A DNA stretch of 64,000 bases from Streptomyces sp. WP-1. GTDB lineage: Bacteria > Actinomycetota > Actinomycetes > Streptomycetales > Streptomycetaceae. Positions 59,297-64,000 of this stretch are shown here, one piece after another. How positions within the stretch are numbered: position 1 is the first letter of the stretch; each line of letters begins with the position of its first letter. The notes beneath the pieces are model-generated. The model saw only the letters and a list, made by a program, of their open reading frames with translations, was not told the DNA's origin and did not search any database. Location of the stretch: contig NZ_CP123923.1 in assembly GCF_030450125.1 (NCBI RefSeq), forward strand, positions 3,968,001 to 4,032,000, in the 5' to 3' direction. The translations under genes and the position numbers were made by a program.

Positions 59297-60511
59297 TCAG
59301 TTCCGGTACTTTGCGCGGCCCACGGCGGCGGCCACGGTCAGCGGGACGCTGAGGATCGCGGCCGTCAGGAACATGCCCTGGTAGGCGTGGCGTTCCGCGG
59401 CCCCGGCGGCGAGGGCGCTGGCCAGGGCGCTGCCGACGTAGAGGGCCACGCCGAACATCGCGACGCCGGTGGCACGGGCGGCCGGGGACAGGGCGGTGGC
59501 CCAGGACTGGATCGTGGAGTGCATGAAGGACCAGCCGCCGCCGAGCAGCAGAGCGCATCCCACCAGCGCCGGCACCGACAGGCTGGCCGCGGCCAGGCCG
59601 AACGCCACCGCCATCTGCACCCCGCCGACCACGATCAGCCGTACCGGCGTCCAGCGCCCGACCAGCCGCTTGACGATCTGCGCCGCCGACATCGACCCCA
59701 CGCCGTACAGCGCGGACACCGCCCCGGCCAGCGTCGCCGAGGCGCCCCGGGCCTCCAGCGCGGGCGCGATGTACGTCAGGAAGCCCAGCAGGACGGCCCC
59801 TTCGAGCATCGCGACGGCCATGACGAACCACTGCCAGCGCGAGTTCAGCACCACCTTGAACGGGGCGAGCAGCGCACCGGGCACCGCTCGCGGCGGTTCC
59901 GGCAGCCGGCGCAGGGCGAGGACCAGGTAGGCGGCGATCACGCCGGGGAGGGCGAAGACCAGCCGCCAGCTGACGTAGTGCGCGAGCGCCCCGGCGACGA
60001 CGGTGGCCACGGCGGTGCCCAGCGCGAACGCGGTCATCAGCTCGCTCAGCGGGCGCTGGCGTACCGCGGCGGGCACGGTGTCCCCGACGTACGTGATGGA
60101 CGCGGCGATGGACGCGGCGAAGCACGCGCCGGCCGCGACGCGGGCCACGATCAGCACCGTCGCGTCGGGTGCGAGCACCGACAGCAGCGCGGCGGCGGCG
60201 GCCCCGACCAGCGAGATCCGCATGACCCGCACCCGGCCGAGCCGGTCGCTCGCCAGGCCCCAGACCGGCTGCATCAGGCCGTAGGCGAGGAAGTAGCCGC
60301 TGGCGGCGAGCATCGCCGTGGTCAGCGGGACACCGAGCTGGGTGCCGATGAGCAGCAGCATCGGGGTGATGCAGAAGCGGTCGAAGTTGCTGACGAAACC
60401 GGCCGTGCGCAGCAGGCGTAACGAGGCGGCGGGTATCGCCCGCGCGGCCGGGTCGCCGGCGGCAGGGGGCGCGGGGCGGGTGGGGGTGCGGGGTGAATCG
60501 GCGGTCTCCAT
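59297..60511 (-). CDS. MFS transporter, 12-helix
   Basis: 404 residues from ATG 60511 (AAGGAG upstream). An N-terminal Pro/Thr-rich tail, then RTAGFVSNFDRFCITPMLLLIGTQLGVPL, motif A GLASDRLGRVRVMRI, ASITYVGDTVPAAVRQRPLSELMTAFALGTAVATVVAGALAHYVSWRLVFALPGVIAAYL, and a second half with ALYGVGSMSAAQIVKRLVGRW. Resembles multidrug or sugar efflux (DHA1) proteins. Divergent from an XRE-type regulator across a 130-bp spacer, so probably under its control. Substrate unknown. Confidence 0.87.
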   Translation of the reverse strand: METADSPRTPTRPAPPAAGDPAARAIPAASLRLLRTAGFVSNFDRFCITPMLLLIGTQLGVPLTTAMLAASGYFLAYGLMQPVWGLASDRLGRVRVMRISLVGAAAAALLSVLAPDATVLIVARVAAGACFAASIAASITYVGDTVPAAVRQRPLSELMTAFALGTAVATVVAGALAHYVSWRLVFALPGVIAAYLVLALRRLPEPPRAVPGALLAPFKVVLNSRWQWFVMAVAMLEGAVLLGFLTYIAPALEARGASATLAGAVSALYGVGSMSAAQIVKRLVGRWTPVRLIVVGGVQMAVAFGLAAASLSVPALVGCALLLGGGWSFMHSTIQSWATALSPAARATGVAMFGVALYVGSALASALAAGAAERHAYQGMFLTAAILSVPLTVAAAVGRAKYRN

Positions 60512-60641
60512 GAGACTCCTTGTGTCGTGCCTGCCGGTGTGATCGGACAAGATCCAGCTCACCACCGCGGCCGGCCGGGACGACCCCGTAGCCGATTACC
60601 CTTACTCACAGCCTGGGAGCGGCGTGGGGAGGTGCGGGGGC

Positions 60642-61463
60642 GTGCACGGCAGCGGACCCGACGGACCACGCCGGGAACTGGGCGCCTTCCTGCGCTCCCG
60701 CCGCGAGCGGCTGCAGCCCGCCGACGTGGGGCTGCCCGGCTCGCCGCGGCGCCGTACGCCGGGGCTGCGGCGCGAGGAGGTCGCCGCCCTGGCCGGGGTC
60801 AGCCGGTCCTGGTACGCGTGGCTGGAGCAGGGCCGGGTGCGCACCTCGGAACAGGTGCTGCGGTCCGTGGCGCGGGCGCTGCGGCTGAACGCGGACGAGA
60901 CCGCGCACGTGCTGTCGTTCGTGGAGCACACGGGGCCGGCCGAGCGGCCGCCCGGCTGGGTGTCGCGGAATCTGCTGTCGCTGGTGGAGTCGCTGGCGCC
61001 GAACCCGGCCGCGGTGCTCGACCCGCACTGGGACCTGCTCGCCTGGAACGCGGGGTACACGGCGCTGCTCACCGATCTGGCGCGGCTGGCGCCCAAGCAG
61101 CGCAATCTGCTGTGGCTGGTGTTCCGCTGGCCGCCGAGCCGGACGCTGCTGGCCAGCTGGGAGCAGGAGGCGCGGAGCCTGCTCGGCCAGTTCCGGGCGA
61201 AGGCCGCCCGGCACCCGGAGGACGGCCGGTACGCGGAGATCACCGAGGAACTGCTGGCCGACCCGGACGCGGCCCGCTGGTACGGCCGCCGGGAGACCTC
61301 GGCGTTCCATCCCGCCGTACGCCATTTCCGGCACCCGGTGGCCGGGGATCTGCGGCTGCGGTACGTGAAGCTCGCCGCGGTGGACGAGCCGGGCCACCAC
61401 CTGCTGGCCTACCTGCCCGACGACCGGGCGACGAAGGAGGCGCTGGAGACGCTCACGGGGTGA
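60642..61463 (+). CDS. XRE-type regulator with MmyB-like ligand domain
   Basis: 273 residues from GTG 60642 (GGGAGG about 10 nt upstream; a GTG at 60624 is an alternative). N-terminal helix-turn-helix: ELGAFLRSRRERLQP, PRRRTPGLRREEVAALAGVSRSWYAWLEQGRV, SEQVLRSVARALRLNADETAHVLSF (to about residue 90). The rest is a MmyB-like PAS-type domain (AAVLDPHWDLLAWNAGYTALL, RNLLWLVF, YAEITEELLADPDAARWYGRRE) that binds fatty-acid-like ligands in a related protein. Likely regulator of the divergent MFS gene. Confidence 0.88.
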   Translation: MHGSGPDGPRRELGAFLRSRRERLQPADVGLPGSPRRRTPGLRREEVAALAGVSRSWYAWLEQGRVRTSEQVLRSVARALRLNADETAHVLSFVEHTGPAERPPGWVSRNLLSLVESLAPNPAAVLDPHWDLLAWNAGYTALLTDLARLAPKQRNLLWLVFRWPPSRTLLASWEQEARSLLGQFRAKAARHPEDGRYAEITEELLADPDAARWYGRRETSAFHPAVRHFRHPVAGDLRLRYVKLAAVDEPGHHLLAYLPDDRATKEALETLTG

Positions 61464-61545
61464 ACCGGCGCCGCTCACCGCCCCCGGCGCACCGCGCGGG
61501 GCGGCCGGGGACGGTGAACGGCGGGTGGGAGGGGTCGGGACGTGG

Positions 61546-61614
61546 GCACCGACCTCGTCAGGGCGGGAACACCGACCTCGTCAGGGCGGGAACACCGTCC
61601 TCGTCAGGACGTGA
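61546..61614. repeat. 23-bp tandem repeat overlapping the 3' end of the alcohol dehydrogenase gene
   Basis: Three 23-bp units (61546-61568, 61569-61591, 61592-61614; type CACCGACCTCGTCAGGGCGG). The third unit contains the gene's stop codon and last three codons; the first two are copies thrown downstream of it, with three to four base changes. Confidence 0.88.
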
Positions 61615-62710
61615 GCACCGCCTTCATCACCGATCCGTCGGCGACCGCGGCGAGTGCGTCGGCGTGGTGCTCCAGCGGGAACGGCGTCACCAGGCTCGCG
61701 AGGTCGAACCGGCCGGTGAGGGCGGGCAACAGGCGGACGTACTCGACGAGATGGGCGCCGGTGAACGCCCAGGAGCCGACGACGTCGAGCTGCCGGTGGA
61801 CGATCTGGTGCGGGTTGATCAGGGTGTCCCCGGCGTCGGTGTACTGGCCGATGACCAGGTAACTGCCGCCCCGGCGGGCCAGGGTGAGGCCCTGTCCGAC
61901 GGCGGCCGGGACGCCCGCGCACTCGATCACCAGATCGGCGCCGTCCCCGCCGACCGCGGCCCGTGCCGCCCGCAGGACCTCGGCGGGGTCGGCGGCGCCG
62001 GCGATGTCCAGATGGACGTCACCGATGCCGGCCGCGGCGGCCCGTTCCAGCCGGGCGGCCGGGCCGCCGACGATCACGACCTTGGCGGCACCGGCCAGTT
62101 GCGCGAACGCGGCCGCCGCCAGCCCGACCGGGCCGCTGCCCTGCACCACCACGGTCTCGCCCAGCCGCACCGGCCGCCTCTCGTACAGCGCGTGCGCCAC
62201 GGTGGGCCCGGCGCAGGCCAGCGACATGGCGGCGAGCGGGTCGGTGCCGTCCGGCACCTTGATCACGGTGGTGCCGGGTCGCAGCACGATGTGGTCGGCC
62301 CACGCCCCGGAGAGTTCCGGGCCGTCGGCGAGGGCCCGGTTGACGCCGTAGGTGCGGCGCCGCTCGCACAGGGTCGGCTCGCGGTGCAGTCGGCAGGGCG
62401 GGCAGACACCGCAGGCGATGGAGGAGGCCCACATCACCGTGTCGCCGGCCGCGAGCGGCGCCCCGGTGGCGTCCTGGTGGCTGCCCTCGCCCAGCTCCTG
62501 TACGACGCCGAGCCCTTCGTGGCCGAGGACGAGCGGGACGGGGATGTCCAGGTGGCCCTCGCGCAGATGCAGGTCCGTGCCGCAGACACCGCCGTACCCG
62601 CAGGCGACGACCATGCCGCCGGCGGGCGCCGCGGGCAGCGGGAACTCCCGCAGCCGCAGCGGCTCTCCGAACTCCTCCAGGACGACCGCGCGTCCGGTGC
62701 GCCCGCTCAT
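61604..62710 (-). CDS. Zinc-dependent medium-chain alcohol dehydrogenase
   Basis: 368 residues. Catalytic zinc ligands in GGVCGTDLH and LGHEGLG, structural zinc cysteines in CGVCPPCRLHREPTLC, and the NAD(P) site VVQGSGPVGLAAAAFAQLAGA. The sequence between (MWASSIACG, RTYGVNRALADGPELSGAWADHIVL) resembles threonine or polyol dehydrogenase-like enzymes. Its ATG overlaps the PhyH stop (ATGA), so the two act in one pathway, most simply hydroxylation followed by alcohol oxidation. Substrate unknown. The 3' end is embedded in a tandem repeat. Confidence 0.9.
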   Translation of the reverse strand: MSGRTGRAVVLEEFGEPLRLREFPLPAAPAGGMVVACGYGGVCGTDLHLREGHLDIPVPLVLGHEGLGVVQELGEGSHQDATGAPLAAGDTVMWASSIACGVCPPCRLHREPTLCERRRTYGVNRALADGPELSGAWADHIVLRPGTTVIKVPDGTDPLAAMSLACAGPTVAHALYERRPVRLGETVVVQGSGPVGLAAAAFAQLAGAAKVVIVGGPAARLERAAAAGIGDVHLDIAGAADPAEVLRAARAAVGGDGADLVIECAGVPAAVGQGLTLARRGGSYLVIGQYTDAGDTLINPHQIVHRQLDVVGSWAFTGAHLVEYVRLLPALTGRFDLASLVTPFPLEHHADALAAVADGSVMKAVLTS

Positions 62711-63525
62711 GCCGTCACCGCGCTCAGGGTCCGGGAGAACGGCGCGGCCAGCGGACGCAGCGGCTCGGTGTCGCGGCACACCACGTAGTCCGGGCGGGGC
62801 TCGCTCGTGGGCCGCGGCGGGTTGGCGACGTCGTTGTAGGTGACGATCAGCAGCCGGCGGGCGTACGGCGACATGTTGGGCGACGAACCGTGCACGATCT
62901 CCGGGGAGAACAGCACCACGGAGCCGGCCGGGCCCTTGGGGCTGGTCATGCCGTGCCGGTCGACGTGCTCGGCGAGCTGGCGCGGTGACAGCGAGATGTC
63001 GTCGGGGTCGAGGTGCTGCTCGGAGCGGGCGGCGGCGGAGCGGCCCTCGTGGACGAGCCCGTCGCGGTGCGAGCCGGGCAGGAAGATGACCGGGCCGTTG
63101 AACTCGTTCACGTCGTCGAGGAAGACACCGATGTTGACCTGGCGCGGCGCGGGCAGGTTGTCGGCGAGCCGCCAGGCGAGGAAGTCCTGGTGCCAGGCCC
63201 ACTTGTCGCCGCCGAACGCCGGCTTGGCGTTGATCTTGAACTGGTAGACGTAGACGTCCTCGGTGAGCAGCTGCTGCACGGGCTCCAGCAGGCGCGGGTC
63301 GCGGATCAGACCGGCGTACTCGGGCTGCCGCTGGTGCGAGGAGTACACCGCGCGCACCTGGGTGCCGCCGTCCTCGGTCACCACCTGCGGGCCGGGCGTC
63401 CGCGCGTCGCGCTCGAAGGCGGCGCGCAGCGACTCCACCTCCCGCGGTGCGAGGAGCGAGTCGAGCAGCAGGAAACCCTGCTCGTGGTACTGGTCGGCCT
63501 GGTGCTGGGTCAGTCGCATGCGCAT
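62707..63525 (-). CDS. Phytanoyl-CoA dioxygenase (PhyH/EctD-like) family Fe(II)/2-oxoglutarate enzyme
   Basis: 272 residues from ATG 63525 (AGGAGAAG directly upstream; ATG 63519 possible). Signatures: RLTQHQADQYHEQGFLLLDSLL, the iron ligands HQD in KWAWHQDFLAWRL (about residues 115-120) and His in FSPEIVHGSSPNMS, and Arg in YARRLLIVTYN for 2-oxoglutarate. The VFLDDVNEFNGPVIFLPGSHRDGL segment is typical of small-molecule hydroxylases including ectoine hydroxylase and phosphonate or natural-product oxygenases. Operon with the alcohol dehydrogenase downstream and the SDR upstream (59-bp gap). Confidence 0.9.
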   Translation of the reverse strand: MRMRLTQHQADQYHEQGFLLLDSLLAPREVESLRAAFERDARTPGPQVVTEDGGTQVRAVYSSHQRQPEYAGLIRDPRLLEPVQQLLTEDVYVYQFKINAKPAFGGDKWAWHQDFLAWRLADNLPAPRQVNIGVFLDDVNEFNGPVIFLPGSHRDGLVHEGRSAAARSEQHLDPDDISLSPRQLAEHVDRHGMTSPKGPAGSVVLFSPEIVHGSSPNMSPYARRLLIVTYNDVANPPRPTSEPRPDYVVCRDTEPLRPLAAPFSRTLSAVTA

Positions 63526-63584
63526 CTTCTCCTGAGAGGTGAGGGAAGAGGTGGGGAATCCGTCGGGCCGGGCGGGGCGGGGAG

Positions 63585-64000
63585 TCAGCCCATGAAGTGG
63601 CCGCCGTCGACGATCAGTTGCTGTCCGGTGACGTAGCCGCCGCGCGCGGTCACCAGGAATTCGAGGGCGTCGGCCATGTCCTCGGCCGTGCCGAGCCGGC
63701 CACCGGGGATGGTGTCCAGGACGGCGGCCAGCCGCTCCGGGTCGTCGAGGCGGTAGCGCTCGGTGACCTCTTCGGTGTCGGTGAATCCGGGCAGCAGGGC
63801 GTTCACCCGGATGTGCGGGGCGAGTTCGAGGGCCAGGCACTTGGTGAGCTGGAGCAGGCCCGCCTTGCTCGCGCAGTAGTTGGCGCCGTCGCGGCGGGGC
63901 CGGATCGCCGTGGTGGAGGCGACGTTGACGATGCTGCCGCCGCCCGCCCGGAGCATCGCGGGCGCCAGCGCGCTGGTGAGGTGGAAGGGACCGGAGAGGT
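63585..64000 (-). CDS. Short-chain dehydrogenase/reductase, C-terminal part (5'-truncated by window)
   Basis: At least 137 residues; the frame stays open to the window edge. Contains GGSIVNVASTTAIRPRRDGANYCASKAGLLQLTK with the catalytic Ser and YxxxK, and the C-terminal EDMADALEFLVTARGGYVTGQQLIVDGGHFMG, classic SDR. The segment before it (LSGPFHLTSALAPAML) is the helix that follows the NN-Gly region, so roughly the first 115 residues are outside. It is the upstream member of the SDR, PhyH, ADH operon and probably reduces or oxidises an alcohol in the same pathway. Confidence 0.9.
   Translation of the reverse strand, partial: LSGPFHLTSALAPAMLRAGGGSIVNVASTTAIRPRRDGANYCASKAGLLQLTKCLALELAPHIRVNALLPGFTDTEEVTERYRLDDPERLAAVLDTIPGGRLGTAEDMADALEFLVTARGGYVTGQQLIVDGGHFMG

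Overview
The window is chromosomal DNA from a Streptomyces (or a very close actinobacterium). The evidence is very high GC with strongly GC-biased third codon positions, many GTG starts, ATGA/GTGA gene overlaps, two perfect Streptomyces-type parS sites (GTTTCACGTGAAAC), and a gene order that, from memory, follows the S. coelicolor core stretch around SCO3811-SCO3857. That stretch lies near oriC in the conserved chromosome arm. I could not run a search, so the species is not named.

Layout. 0-4 kb: the end of a D,D-carboxypeptidase, a small YtrA-type GntR regulator with a palindromic operator over its start codon, its membrane partner, and two divergent secreted proteins, one carrying a recent internal 132-bp duplication. 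4-8 kb: branched-chain alpha-keto acid dehydrogenase operon 1 (bkdA-B-C). 8-14.7 kb: a phosphotransferase, two divergent receptor Ser/Thr kinases, the proteasome activator Bpa and a cell-surface protein. 14.7-19.2 kb: quinone oxidoreductase, and a K+ channel, MoeA and MobA operon with a parS site in the moeA/channel overlap. 19.2-23.5 kb: bkd operon 2 and a divergent Lrp regulator. 23.5-36.1 kb: phenylacetate catabolism (TetR regulator and 3-hydroxyacyl-CoA dehydrogenase, divergent paaN, then paaABCDE), interrupted by a TrmH, HTTM and DUF5819 operon and followed by an acyl-CoA dehydrogenase with a KstR-like operator. 36.1-42 kb: rhodanese, J-domain-like protein, DUF2252, MarR, DHA2 exporter and a repeat-rich stretch.

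42-57.7 kb is the conserved actinobacterial growth and division cluster: tRNA-Leu(CAG), fhaA, fhaB, pstP, rodA/ftsW-type SEDS protein, pbpA, pknB, three class E sortases around a glutamine amidotransferase, a 53-residue membrane protein, DUF881, crgA, a DnaA-box cluster, rhomboid protease and cyclophilin. Together these genes encode phospho-signalling (kinase, phosphatase and FHA readers) wired to septal and lateral wall synthesis. 57.7-64 kb is more accessory: DUF5324, a second parS, a small secreted beta/gamma-crystallin-like protein, an MFS exporter with a divergent XRE regulator, and an SDR, PhyH dioxygenase and zinc alcohol dehydrogenase operon that runs off the window.

The strongest new leads are these. 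(1) An 18-bp PaaR-like operator appears three times: at paaH/paaN, at paaA, and in front of the second bkd operon, which predicts joint control of aromatic and branched-chain acid catabolism. (2) A DnaA-box cluster lies behind crgA, and similar boxes recur in other spacers. (3) Unrelated short tandem repeats start at or overlap the 3' ends of several genes. (4) The DUF5819 and HTTM membrane pair may be an undescribed exported system.
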